From assembly GCA_025201845.1 (NCBI GenBank), contig MU603932.1, forward strand, positions 3,006 through 67,005: 64,000 nt of DNA. The letters are read 5' to 3'. Shown in pieces: positions 1-9,590 of the stretch. Both the position numbers and the translations under genes were made by a program. Below the pieces are notes generated by a model that saw nothing but the letters and a program-made list of their open reading frames with translations, made no database searches and was not told the origin of the DNA. The stretch comes from Martensiomyces pterosporus (Eukaryota; Kickxellomycota; Kickxellomycetes; Kickxellales; Kickxellaceae). The stretch's first letter is position 1. Every line of letters starts with the position of its first letter.

Positions 1-935
1 ACGACGCCCGAGGGGTGCTGGACAACTGCGCGGATGGGGGACTTGCCAAAGATGCTGCGCAGGTTGCGGTAGAGGCGGTCCACGCAGTACAGAGCCACCG
101 GACCATAGAGGTACTTGTATGCAAGGTGGTTGTCATAGTGGATAAAGAGGAAGACGATGTTGAGGATGAACAGGTGGTGGATGTAGTAGAAGACCTCGAA
201 AAAGTGCTTGCGGATGGGCTTGATCGAGGCCATGACCAGAACAAAGAAGGAGAACATCAGGACATGGCCAGTCCATCCAGTCTTGATTTCAAAGAGGTTC
301 ACGCGAAGCGGGGTCCCTGGAACCAGCTTGCCCTTTTTCATACTGGGTTTTGTCGCGTTGATGTAGCGGTTGTAGTAAATGCCGATATGCATGGCCGACC
401 AGAACAGCATTGTGTAGGAGGCAACCTTGTGGGCGTGGATGTTCTTCTCGAACGTGATGAATCTGGGGAGGAACGTGCGCCGAAGAAGCATCAGGAAGGT
501 GGGAGACATGAAAACCAGGATGGCCGCAACGTCGAACAAAATGGAAGTCATGGCGGTTCTGTTCATCCGCTTGATCAGAGGACGCTTAGTGTCGGAACCG
601 TAGTAGCTGCAGATGATGATGTGAGGAATGGTCCAGATGAAGAAGAATACTGTGCGGCGGATGGTGATTTCGGGGTAGAACTCGGGGTCAAGCAAGTCGC
701 GCCACTGGAAGCGGCGTTTCTCCTCGGCATAGGCCTTGCCAAAGTCAGAGGCCGAGGGGGAGGACGATGGAGCGTCGTAGTTTCTCGACTGGGCGGGGAT
801 GGTTAGCGGCTGGAGCTGAGTGGCCGGCTTGGACTCAGCCTGCTTCGCAGCAGCCGTGCCTGTCTGCACAGTGATGGCTGGGATAGACTCGTGAGCCTCC
901 ACGGCAGATGCAGCTTTTGGAGCGGTATCAGACAT
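1..935 (-). CDS. NADPH oxidase / ferric reductase-like flavocytochrome, C-terminal part outside window
   Basis: Membrane b-type cytochrome that would pass electrons from NADPH through FAD and two haems to oxygen or ferric iron. The frame opens at an ATG at 933-935 and stays open without an intron to the window edge, giving 311 residues. After a ~75-residue Ser/Ala/Pro-rich head come several hydrophobic segments (about 95-111, 131-151, 171-190, 225-240, 250-268). The haem ligands are visible as H169 and H183 (14 apart) and H253 and H266 (13 apart), inside a segment reading FFEVFYYIHHLF. These spacings match those of gp91phox-type NADPH oxidases. A following GPVALYCVDRLYR stretch matches the family's entry into the FAD domain. 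The FAD and NADPH domains lie outside the window, so NOX and ferric reductase cannot be fully separated; the EVFYYIHHLF context favours NOX. Confidence 0.85.
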   Translation of the reverse strand, partial: MSDTAPKAASAVEAHESIPAITVQTGTAAAKQAESKPATQLQPLTIPAQSRNYDAPSSSPSASDFGKAYAEEKRRFQWRDLLDPEFYPEITIRRTVFFFIWTIPHIIICSYYGSDTKRPLIKRMNRTAMTSILFDVAAILVFMSPTFLMLLRRTFLPRFITFEKNIHAHKVASYTMLFWSAMHIGIYYNRYINATKPSMKKGKLVPGTPLRVNLFEIKTGWTGHVLMFSFFVLVMASIKPIRKHFFEVFYYIHHLFILNIVFLFIHYDNHLAYKYLYGPVALYCVDRLYRNLRSIFGKSPIRAVVQHPSGV

Positions 936-2434
936 CTGGGACGACTGGGGGTTTTTTAAATTAGATGTACAGGGCCCTGGCGTCCGTGTATTTTTTTAAC
1001 AGTGGAGATAAACTGGAAGAGGCTGCAAGAGGAGGTAGCAACGCGTGCACTGCCCAAATAGAGGAAAATAGAAACGCCGGCGGGAACGGCGCGCTGGACA
1101 CGGGTGCTGAGATATAGAGAAGGCGACTGACAAGGATCACACGGAATGCGGGCGAACAGCAGCCAGCACGCTTATATAGCTGTCCGCAATCGTGACACCT
1201 CGGCAAAGATGGAGGCGGGGAAAACATCTGAAAGGCAAAAAGTTTTGCTGATGCTGAAAGGCTGGCAATGGAAAGGGGATGCTATTCGCGTAGACCCGGC
1301 CAGGAGGTTGACTATGTTCTACTCGGAAGATCCGTGGAAGCATGCTGGATAACCTGGACGAAAAATAAGATAATGTATATGGCCGCTATGCTTTTTCGCA
1401 AGCATGTGCAACACAGGTGCTGAAGCTGGGGAAGAGAGAGGCAGGGGAACGATCAGCAAGAGCAGTGGAAGGAAAGTCAACAGACGCAGGAGCAGAGCGC
1501 AACCTCCTTTCGGCGCATCAGTTCCATGCAACCTTCGACCGTGTTTAGAATGAAATGGCACGGATTCGCGAATGCCAGCCTCACACTGCCACCGGGCATC
1601 GCCTTTTACCAGCGAAAGCAGGAGGGGGCGAGGGCTGTCACACTGGCATCGACAAGAAATCAATTGAATAGACAAATTTGTAGTCGGCCACGAGACCGCG
1701 GACGGGGGTGTGCCGCCGCAATCTTCATTCGCAGGCGGTGGTGTGCTTCATAGAATGCGTCGCCAGTGCTTTTTCGCTAGGCTTTGAGGGGGCCATTAGA
1801 GCAGCCCTCTTCCTCTCCTGCCACAAGGTGATGGCGGCGACGGTGAGAAAAGTCAGTCACACACTGTGTGGGCACTCCAGCTGCCTGTGCATGCGTCGAA
1901 TGCTCGAATGCGCACTATCTGACGGCTGCTGTGCAGACTAGCCGAGCCAGCCGCGCTTATCTGACAGTGCCGGCAACCCTCCTCCTCCCCAATCGCTGCA
2001 AATTGCACGTACATCTCAATTAGGACACGCTGCAGCGCACACAGGCGCGGCTTCGCTGCTGCTATGGCACTATCCCTGTATGGGGGCCCGCCTTCTAGAA
2101 CACTGGCAAATAGCCATCGGTCAGTCCGAGAGGCATCGCAGCGCAGCGCTTATCTGTTTCGCGCCCCGCGCCCTCGGGCAGGCGCCGGCATTCTGTGCAG
2201 AAAAGAAATCTGATGGTGGGGAAGAAGGCAAGCGCCTGATGTTGCAACCGCGCTGGCGCTCAATTGGGCCAAACAAAGGTCAATCAGCATGCATGCACCA
2301 AACATTCCACCAAGGTTCTTTGCATGGCCCGACTGCAACAGATAACGGATGGGGGAAACAGCGTTTATTGGGTAGCTGCTGTACGGCCTCAACAAACTAG
2401 CAGACGCAGCGGCGTTGGACAGCGCGGCTGATTT
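936..2434. other. Intergenic region between NOX-like start and SRP72 end
   Basis: About 1.5 kb upstream of the NOX-like gene. Short open frames exist on both strands but none shows family features or codon structure. Two copies of CGCTTATCTG (about 1954 and 2149), which read as AGATAAG on the other strand, match the core of GATA-factor sites. No other element was recognised. Confidence 0.5.
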
Positions 2435-4582
2435 TTACCACCCGCCCTTCTTGCCCTTGCCCTTCTTGCCCTTGCCCTTGCCGCCCTTGCTCTTGCTCTT
2501 GCTTCCGCTGCTGCCGCCGGTCTGCTGCTGGGAGGCGCTGTTGTCCTCGCCGCCATGGCTGTCGTCGGCCTCATGATCGACTGACTGCGCCGGCGAATCG
2601 GGCGTGCGACCAGCAATGCGCGCACTGCCAGTGCCACCGAGCCCGCTTCCAGCCTCCGTGGCTCCGCCCTGGGCGCCTCCGCGGAGCTTCTGCTGCCTGC
2701 GGTTGCGTCCACGCGGCTTGTAGTACGAGCGCTGGCGCAGCGGGATCCATCTCTCGCTGTCAGGCTTCCGCTCGCTATCGTGGTTCTTTGGCGGGTGCCT
2801 AAGCAGCCTGCGCTGGCGGCGAGCGCGGTATTTCTCGCTGCTGCTCTTTGTGGCAGTGCCTGCTGCCGGCGTGGCGTTCCCCTTCGCTGCGCCCTTTTTG
2901 TGCGACAGCGTCGACCTAGGCAGGAACTGGCGTGCAAAGCGAGTAGACACACCGGGAACAGCCTTGAGAACGCGGCTGCGGCTGCTGTATCCCTTCAGCA
3001 GCTGAGCAACCGACTGCTTGCTGCCCTCAGGCATGAGCACAGCACGCATACGCGACGATCCCAGCGTGTCAGCATCGAGCCCCTGCTCCAGGGCTGCTTT
3101 CTTTGCCTGGCCGAAGCACGCCCTTGCCTGTTCGATGTCGCCCGCAAAAGCGAGGCAATCGCCGACAGCAGCGAGCAGCGAAGCGGATGGCTGCTGCACC
3201 TTCTCCAGCTCTGCATAGACGTGCTTGGCAGCGTCGACAGGGACGGTTGACGCAGCACTGCCATTAGCCAGCCAGTCACTGAGCATGCTGACGCCAAAGT
3301 AGTAGTGGACGAAATTCGCTGGTGCCAAAACACTGCTCAGCGACGCGCCCCTGGCCCTGTCCCTCCAGGCGTCGAGAATCTCTGCCGCACGTTTGCTCTC
3401 TCCTAGCTCGATGGCCACCTGCGCAGCAGCCAGGGTAGCGTGCACGCCTTCCTCGGGTCCCTGAGCGCGCGACATGGCGGCAAGCTCGTTGAGTGCTCTC
3501 TGGGCGTTGCCCATGCGCAGCGAGATCGATGCGGAGACGATTCCAGCGTTGGGAATCATGACGTCCGAGAACGATTTGCCCAAGCGGCTAAGCGAGCGAC
3601 GCGCCGCAACATACTGGCGCTGGGAGAGCTGAACAGCGGCCATGTTGTACATCATCAGTGCACGCTGGAAGCGGCTCAGCGAATGCGATGCATGGCCGCG
3701 CACCTGAATCGCACGCTTGACCCGGCTCAGGCTAGCGCCGCGGCGAGAGCTGTCTGAAGCCGCAAGTGTTGCAATGTTGTGGCTCACTACCTCGCGCGAT
3801 GCGCTGTCTAGCGACTTTCCAGAGAGCAGACGCGAAAAAATGGCGCGCGCCTCATCGCCCTTGCCCAGGTGCTGCAGCGCAATAGCACGCTGTGCCTCAA
3901 TTGGGCCAACCTCGCCCTGAATCTCATCCGCTGACCAGCCCTCCTCGGCAAGCGAGGACTTTGCCAGCGAAATGGCCTCGCTGAGGAGATCAGCAGCCTC
4001 CTGAGCTCTCCCACGCGCCAAGAGGTTCGTGGCAGAGTTGAACATCAGCTCATATCCGTCGCTCTGCACAACAACGCCCTTATCAACGCTGCTCCTACCT
4101 TGGTCGATTTGAGCAGCAGCAGCTTTGGCAGCGGTAAGGTTTAGCAGCAGGTCCCGGTACTCCTCGCTGCCTTCGCCCGCATCAGCGATGAGTGCCTCGT
4201 AAAGCCCGATGCACTCGTCAAACTGGTCCTGCTTGTATGCAATCTGAGCTTGCAGGTGGGTAGCCGCAGGCCCCTTCTCGGCTTTCTTCAGCGCCTTCTT
4301 GGCCCCCTCGTAGTTGCCAAGCGTAAACTGGCAGTAAGCGGCCTCCAATTCGAGCGCCTTCCCGACAACAAGCTTGGCTGTGCGTGCTCTGGCGATAGCA
4401 GCCAGCGCCTGGGCAGCATTTTCCTGCTTAATCAGCGCAACAACCTCGATTTTAGCAAACTCGGATTCAGCCGGGTAGTCCTTAAGACCGGAACGCGCGT
4501 TGTCCACGACAGATGGCAAGTTGTTTTCTGCGATTGCTTCTTTGATTGCCGAGTAGTACGACTCCAACGACTGGCTCGCCAT
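2435..4582 (-). CDS. SRP72: Signal recognition particle subunit SRP72
   Basis: Protein subunit of the signal recognition particle, which targets ribosomes with signal sequences to the ER; SRP72 pairs with SRP68 and binds SRP RNA. The product is 715 aa in one exon. Residues 1-560 are helical repeats of TPR type. Residues ~583-633 form a very basic segment containing KPDSERWIPLRQRSYY and then a GGAQGG motif, the hallmark of the SRP72 RNA-binding domain. The tail is Gly/Lys-rich. The ATG at 4582 (MASQSLESYY) was chosen because family homology starts there; the frame stays open 68 codons further upstream but that part has no SRP72 character. Yeast and human proteins are about 640-670 aa, so length fits. 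Confidence 0.93.
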   Translation of the reverse strand: MASQSLESYYSAIKEAIAENNLPSVVDNARSGLKDYPAESEFAKIEVVALIKQENAAQALAAIARARTAKLVVGKALELEAAYCQFTLGNYEGAKKALKKAEKGPAATHLQAQIAYKQDQFDECIGLYEALIADAGEGSEEYRDLLLNLTAAKAAAAQIDQGRSSVDKGVVVQSDGYELMFNSATNLLARGRAQEAADLLSEAISLAKSSLAEEGWSADEIQGEVGPIEAQRAIALQHLGKGDEARAIFSRLLSGKSLDSASREVVSHNIATLAASDSSRRGASLSRVKRAIQVRGHASHSLSRFQRALMMYNMAAVQLSQRQYVAARRSLSRLGKSFSDVMIPNAGIVSASISLRMGNAQRALNELAAMSRAQGPEEGVHATLAAAQVAIELGESKRAAEILDAWRDRARGASLSSVLAPANFVHYYFGVSMLSDWLANGSAASTVPVDAAKHVYAELEKVQQPSASLLAAVGDCLAFAGDIEQARACFGQAKKAALEQGLDADTLGSSRMRAVLMPEGSKQSVAQLLKGYSSRSRVLKAVPGVSTRFARQFLPRSTLSHKKGAAKGNATPAAGTATKSSSEKYRARRQRRLLRHPPKNHDSERKPDSERWIPLRQRSYYKPRGRNRRQQKLRGGAQGGATEAGSGLGGTGSARIAGRTPDSPAQSVDHEADDSHGGEDNSASQQQTGGSSGSKSKSKGGKGKGKKGKGKKGGW

Positions 4583-5825
4583 CTTTTCTAGTTCCAAATT
4601 CAGTGCTTTTCCTTTGTATGTCAATTTCTTACAAACTCGAGACAAGAACACAAGATGCAAGCCCCAGTGCACACTGCACACGGCTTTTGCAGACCTTCGC
4701 TCAGACTCCGAAATCACGTGAAATGTACGTGTGGCGGTGTGCTGGATTAGGCTGATTTTTGGCCGATCAGCTTCATCGGCCTGCACACAGCGGACACGCC
4801 GTTCCAGGCAGCGGGCGCTTGCGCTGCCCTGCCAGAACCCCTAACGCGCAACCACTACTGTCCGAGCAGTGGAAGGGCTGGCTAATGTTTGCCGAAACAG
4901 CGGGATGAAATGTTTCTTACTGCGCTGATTAATAAAACATTTTCCAGCCAAAACGACGACATGCACGCGGTATAGAGTGAGAATATGAAACAGCAGTTTG
5001 GGTGAACTGGAAATGAAGTATCCATTATATTTCGAGTGCTCGTAATATGTTGCAAATGGACATTGCCCAGCTTCTTTGAGACTTTGAGCTGGTGCTCACA
5101 GCCAGTGTTTAGCCAGACTGAAGAAGGCCAATATGGTGACTGGCACTTGGGTAAATCCAATATTACAGCTAAATTGCTAGTATATGGAATGTTTAGTGCT
5201 GAACTGCTCGGGAAGGAAAAGACAAGGGTTCTGATTGCTCGATATTCCAGCCAAAATGAACGATGCGCTGGCCCAAAGAAGGATAGTAGTGGTAGAGAAT
5301 TCTCTCCTCTAAGACTGCTTGGTTTAATATCGCATTCGCAGCAAGAGCATTTTTATTTATTTTCTGGTCTCCCTCGCTTACCAGGAGGGCCCGATCCAAT
5401 ACTCTACCGCTAAAACAGAGCAGGCTGAAATACTTGACATATTTCATACTGCTCATATGAAAATTCTTGTACACACTGCCGTTTCCCTCTCACCCTCTTA
5501 TTTCATCAGACAAGGAGGTTTTGTGCGGAAATACTTGTACTGCCTTTTTTCTTGAGTAAATCAAGGGCTCGTTATATACAAATACAACCCTGCCCTCCTC
5601 ACCTGCCCACCCTCTCCCCTCCCCGCGTTTGGATCTCGAGGGCTTGTTTTCTATTTCTTTCCGTCCATTCCCCAGTGCATCTCCTTTCTCTCCTTTTCCA
5701 TCTAGGCTTGCACGGCGCGCACCCCATTCTAACACCCCTAAATCCGCCGGCCCTCGGTCCATTCATCCATAGATTAGCGTCCGTGCAGCAGAAACAATAG
5801 CATCGCTGGCCATCTCCTGATCGAG
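4583..5825. other. Divergent intergenic region, SRP72 / zinc finger A, with AT-rich block
   Basis: 1.24 kb between two divergent genes. Hand count of 4921-5400 gives 208 G+C in 480 bases (43%), clearly lower than the flanking coding DNA. Within it the phrase TTCCAGCCAAAA occurs twice (about 4943 and 5245), followed by similar but imperfect sequence. No transposase or reverse-transcriptase motif is readable in any frame. From about 5580 to 5760 the plus strand becomes C/T-rich, as expected just upstream of a fungal start. Confidence 0.55.
5573..5578 (+). promoter_or_regulatory. TATA-like element upstream of zinc finger A
   Basis: TATATA lies about 250 nt upstream of the ATG at 5826 and is followed by a long pyrimidine-rich tract. 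Assigned by position only. Confidence 0.3.
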
Positions 5826-8201
5826 ATGACAACCAGGAACACAGCGAGCAAATGCGAAGGTGTCCGCCAATTCAAGTGCCCCATGTGTCCCAAGGCGTTT
5901 TTCCGCCTCGAGCACCAGACCAGACACATCCGCACGCATACTGGCGAGCGGCCCCACGCGTGCACCCATCCTGGCTGCGGCAAGCGGTTTTCACGGTCCG
6001 ATGAGCTCACTAGGCACATGCGCATACACAAGGGCACCCCTGCACAGAGGCGCGAGGCCAGAGGAGCCAAAAAGCGCGCCGTGCGGGGCGCCGCCGCCAC
6101 GAGCACTGCAGGCCCAGGTACCGGCGGCTCATCGTCAAACTCGATCTCATCGATTGCTGCACTGACCAACTCGATGTCTGGAGCAGCATCCGCCAATCCG
6201 TCCTCAAATGCAGCATCAGCCATGGGTGGTGGCGGCAGCCATGTGTTTGACTCCTCGTCCTTTGGCGTTGCCGCTGCTGTGGCTGCTGCCGCTGCAAGGA
6301 ACCAGGACATGAGCGACATGAGCCTGGCCAGCATCACCTCAATGTCCAACCAGTCGCTTGTGTCGCCCCTGCCTCCTGCTTCGCCCTATTACACGACCAT
6401 GCAGTCGCTCAACCGCCTAGTCTACCCGTCTCTTTCGGGAACAGGCATGGGCGCTGCGCAATATGCCCAGCACCAGCAGCACCAGCCGTCGTCCGAGCGC
6501 AGCTCTGCCGGGCTGTCCACTGCCTACCCGCACTCCTTCAGCAGCCTGCTCTCAAACGCAGCCTCGGGCGCATTCGTCAGCGACTTCCAGGGTGCTGCTG
6601 CTCACTCGGCAGATGTGCCTTCACTCGGGGGCACTTCGCTGCATGCCGGTGGGATGGATGCGGGGGCAGCCTACGGGTTCGGCAGGAACTACTCGCTGGA
6701 ATGCCCGTCCAGCAGCATGTCATCAACCACAGCTACTGCTTCCTGGGGACTGAATGCATGCGATTTTCTGGCCTCCTCATCTTCCTCAGCCGCTGCCGCA
6801 AGGGACAACCTGCACCCCATGGTACTGCCACTCGGGAATGCCTCGGCCCACCACCGCTCGCAGCGCCCCACAGGCTCATTCCAGCCGGCCACTGGAAGTG
6901 CCATTGCCCATCATTCTCAGACCACCCACCCGCGCTACCAGCAGCAATCGCAGTACCACTATGCCAGCCACCAGGCCGCTGACCAGCACCAGCAGCCCCA
7001 CACGCAGCAGGCCGGGTCCTACAGCTACCAGTACTCTGGCCACTCGCAGCAATCCCAGTCGGCGCACCAGCACCAGCACCAGCAGCAACAGCACAGCTCG
7101 GGGAATAATGCTGGCAGCTCGGGCCAACAGAGCTTGGGGGCGTTTGGCGAGCTTACGGGCATCTCCGACATCGACCGTGCACATGGTGGCGCATCGTCGA
7201 CGCTGCCGGGAATTCCAAGCCTCAACCTGCCGTTCTACTCCGCCACGGCGTCGTCGCTGTCGACCGACTCTGCGCAGGATCAGCCACCGCCGCTACAGCC
7301 GCTGCCGGCACCATCCAACAGGCAGACCACCAGCAGCAACAGCCTGGGCTTGAGCAACGCTCACGCATCCACAGCGGGCAACTCCGCATCGGACACTGGC
7401 GGCTCGTTTCCTTCCTCCGGAACTGAGATGGGAATAGCCGATGGCACAGCTCTGAGCGGGTCCTCGGTGGTCAACACCGCCATCCTGAACCTGACATCGT
7501 GGCAGCAGGAGGCGCAGGCAAACCTCTCGTCGCCCTTGTACCAAGCCTACCAGCCCTTGGGGTTTCACCACACGTACCAGCAGCACCGCCAACCCACAGG
7601 AGGAGGGTCTCCGCCACTGAGCAGCACCAGCAGCAATAGCCACATAGCGGGCATAGCCAACAGCTCAATCCTTGATTTGCCCAAGCTGCCACCAGCCCCA
7701 GGGGCCAATGCTCTGAGCGAGCAGAGCAGCCCCGTCTCGCTGCGCCCTTTTTTAGGGGAGCGCAGGCCGATCGAGCAGGAGGAGGCGGCACTGCTGGCAG
7801 CGGGGAGTAGCGGCACTCTTAGTGGCAGGGAGAACTCGTCGCCCCGATCCTCCTCCTCCTCCTCCCTTTCCTCCTCTTCATCCTCCGCCTGTTCTCGCTC
7901 TGAGCAATCCCCTCTGCAGAGAGCTAGCGGTGCGACGCTGATCGGTGGTGCTGGCCCAGGAGATGGCATGTCAACCAAGTCAAACACGCAGTCATCCTCG
8001 TCTGCCGAGCCCGAATCAGCATCGTATGCAGGTCACAGCTGCTATTCCCAGTGCTGTCACTTGGCATCGGAGGCGTCGTCGAAGAGCAGGGAATCGTCGC
8101 ACCCACACACCCCTGTGCCTATTGCACGGGCATCCATGGGCGACTGCCGCGAGTCGCGCAACATCCTGCCGCCGATCAGCTCGCTTTTGAACGGCGTCTG
8201 A
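5826..8201 (+). CDS. CreA/Mig1-type C2H2 zinc-finger transcription factor, copy A
   Basis: Predicted DNA-binding regulator of the carbon-catabolite-repressor family. The single-exon product is 791 aa. Two C2H2 fingers occupy residues ~16-68, with [16 protein letters not shown] in the first finger and [16 protein letters not shown] in the second, the signature of CreA, Mig1 and relatives, whose members bind GC-rich SYGGRG-type sites. A short basic stretch follows (~69-90). The other 700 residues are low-complexity Ser/Ala/Gln/His, including a Gln/His run near 385-430 and poly-Ser near 675-695. The protein ends in a conserved-looking [12 protein letters not shown] near-identical finger pair sits in the convergent gene 1.4 kb away. 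Whether it represses glucose-controlled genes cannot be told from sequence; EGR-like or other Mig-like roles are possible. Confidence 0.88.
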   Translation: MTTRNTASKCEGVRQFKCPMCPKAFFRLEHQTRHIRTHTGERPHACTHPGCGKRFSRSDELTRHMRIHKGTPAQRREARGAKKRAVRGAAATSTAGPGTGGSSSNSISSIAALTNSMSGAASANPSSNAASAMGGGGSHVFDSSSFGVAAAVAAAAARNQDMSDMSLASITSMSNQSLVSPLPPASPYYTTMQSLNRLVYPSLSGTGMGAAQYAQHQQHQPSSERSSAGLSTAYPHSFSSLLSNAASGAFVSDFQGAAAHSADVPSLGGTSLHAGGMDAGAAYGFGRNYSLECPSSSMSSTTATASWGLNACDFLASSSSSAAAARDNLHPMVLPLGNASAHHRSQRPTGSFQPATGSAIAHHSQTTHPRYQQQSQYHYASHQAADQHQQPHTQQAGSYSYQYSGHSQQSQSAHQHQHQQQQHSSGNNAGSSGQQSLGAFGELTGISDIDRAHGGASSTLPGIPSLNLPFYSATASSLSTDSAQDQPPPLQPLPAPSNRQTTSSNSLGLSNAHASTAGNSASDTGGSFPSSGTEMGIADGTALSGSSVVNTAILNLTSWQQEAQANLSSPLYQAYQPLGFHHTYQQHRQPTGGGSPPLSSTSSNSHIAGIANSSILDLPKLPPAPGANALSEQSSPVSLRPFLGERRPIEQEEAALLAAGSSGTLSGRENSSPRSSSSSSLSSSSSSACSRSEQSPLQRASGATLIGGAGPGDGMSTKSNTQSSSSAEPESASYAGHSCYSQCCHLASEASSKSRESSHPHTPVPIARASMGDCRESRNILPPISSLLNGV

Positions 8202-8434
8202 TGCCAAATACACAGTCTACCTGCACTCTTGGCTTCATCCCACACACACACACCGCTTTGCCTTCGCGCACCTGCCCAGTCCTCCCAAAGGCAAAAGCCA
8301 CCACCAACCCTTCTGTTATAATATGCCCCACCCCCACATCCTAATTTGCCAAACACTGATTCGTATCCAAATAAACACACTTGCTTCGCTCAGCATGTTT
8401 ATTTGTTAAACGAGAGGGCACGCCCAAGATGCTG
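8202..8434. other. Convergent 3' region, zinc finger A and NAXE
   Basis: 233 bp shared by the 3' ends of two convergent genes. It holds a CACACACACACACC run near 8241-8254 and AATAAA near 8370. Transcripts are likely to overlap or end close together. Confidence 0.4.
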
Positions 8435-9112
8435 CTAGAGTCTCATACACTGCGACGTACCAGGGTGCTCAGGAATGCCAAGCTCCCTTGCCATCTCTGG
8501 CGGCACAAATCTGCCGCCCAAGTAATGGAACCTCCCGGCAAACTGCCTGGCACACAGCTTGGGTGCTGTCAGCGAGACAAGCATGTCCGGCCTCAGCCCG
8601 CTGCCACTCACATCTCCCTGCTCAACGTCCCATCCACTGGGGATATCCACCGAAACAAGCGGCTTCGCCACATCCTTCAAAATCCTCAAGACCTCGTCGA
8701 ATGGCGGGCGCACAGCGCCATGGAAGCTGAACCCAAAGAGGGCATCAACAACGAGGTCGCTTTCGCACACAGCACTCTTCAAGTCCTCTACCACAGGGAT
8801 TTCATGTGCGGCGCATTGGTGCAGGAGATTGCTGTACAGGTCCTTGCTCGGCTTCTTTGGGTAGTAGAGCGAGGGCTGGTAGCCAAAGTGCCAGAGATGC
8901 CGCGCTGCCACAAGCCCGTCGCCGCCGTTGTTCCCGGGTCCGATGCACAGGAGCACTTTGCCGCGGGGATACTCCCGAGCGATGCTCTCCGCGACGCTGA
9001 GACCGGCTATCTCCATCAGCTGCTCGATGGTATATCCGTGCGTGGACATTAGCTCGACGTCGATAGACTGCGCTATCTTTTGGCCAAGATACTTTATTGA
9101 ACCACCAGCCAT
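8435..9112 (-). CDS. NAXE: NAD(P)H-hydrate epimerase (YjeF N-terminal type)
   Basis: Metabolite-repair enzyme that interconverts R and S forms of hydrated NAD(P)H so that the S-specific dehydratase can restore the cofactor. The 225-aa single-exon product has the family layout: the Rossmann-type loop GPGNNGGDG at residues 58-66, VVDALFGFSFHG around the catalytic Asp (~D123), SVDIPSGWD at ~154-162, and a C-terminal GIPEHPGTSQCMRL matching the usual eukaryotic ending. Length agrees with fungal single-domain homologues of ~230-250 aa. It lies alone between two convergent zinc-finger paralogues, and no obvious mitochondrial presequence is visible. Start is the ATG at 9112. Confidence 0.93.
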   Translation of the reverse strand: MAGGSIKYLGQKIAQSIDVELMSTHGYTIEQLMEIAGLSVAESIAREYPRGKVLLCIGPGNNGGDGLVAARHLWHFGYQPSLYYPKKPSKDLYSNLLHQCAAHEIPVVEDLKSAVCESDLVVDALFGFSFHGAVRPPFDEVLRILKDVAKPLVSVDIPSGWDVEQGDVSGSGLRPDMLVSLTAPKLCARQFAGRFHYLGGRFVPPEMARELGIPEHPGTSQCMRL

Positions 9113-9590
9113 CCTTTCCCTATGTGGTTTCGCGCCCCCGAATCTACAATTTGAAATAAATTGAGGAAAGCAAGGAAAGGGGCGGTGACGTTGTTGTGCC
9201 TGGAAACCGGTCCTTTTGGTGCTACAGGGAGCAGCACGAATCGACCCGGATTAGGGTGGGATGATGCGCCTGGCGTAAAATGACAGCTCACACACAGCAG
9301 ACGCCAGCGAAACGCAGGCTGTGTGCGCAGTACAGATGATGTGTGTATTTTGCAAACTGAAATGGCTCTGGCGGCAGAAGGAAAAAAAAAGGAAAAGGAT
9401 GAAAAGTGCGAGTGAAAAAAGGATGGGAGGAGCAGATGTGCTAAAAGGCTACTTTTGTGGATGTGTTTGTATGCATGCGAGCGAGGCGGAGGCGACAGCT
9501 ACAGGAGGCAGGCAGAGTGAAACCCGGTCTAAGTGGAAGAAAGGGGATATCGATAGAGTATGCACAGGGCCAGAGGAGAAGCGCCATCTC
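9113..9590. other. Intergenic region, NAXE start / zinc finger B end
   Basis: 478 bp containing the NAXE promoter and the 3' end of zinc finger B. A purine-rich stretch (about 9375-9430) is the only visible compositional feature. Confidence 0.4.

Noticed and set aside
15..806. 263-codon plus-strand open frame
   Set aside because: It is antisense to the NOX-like gene, whose minus-strand reading carries haem-ligand motifs. The plus translation has no family features.
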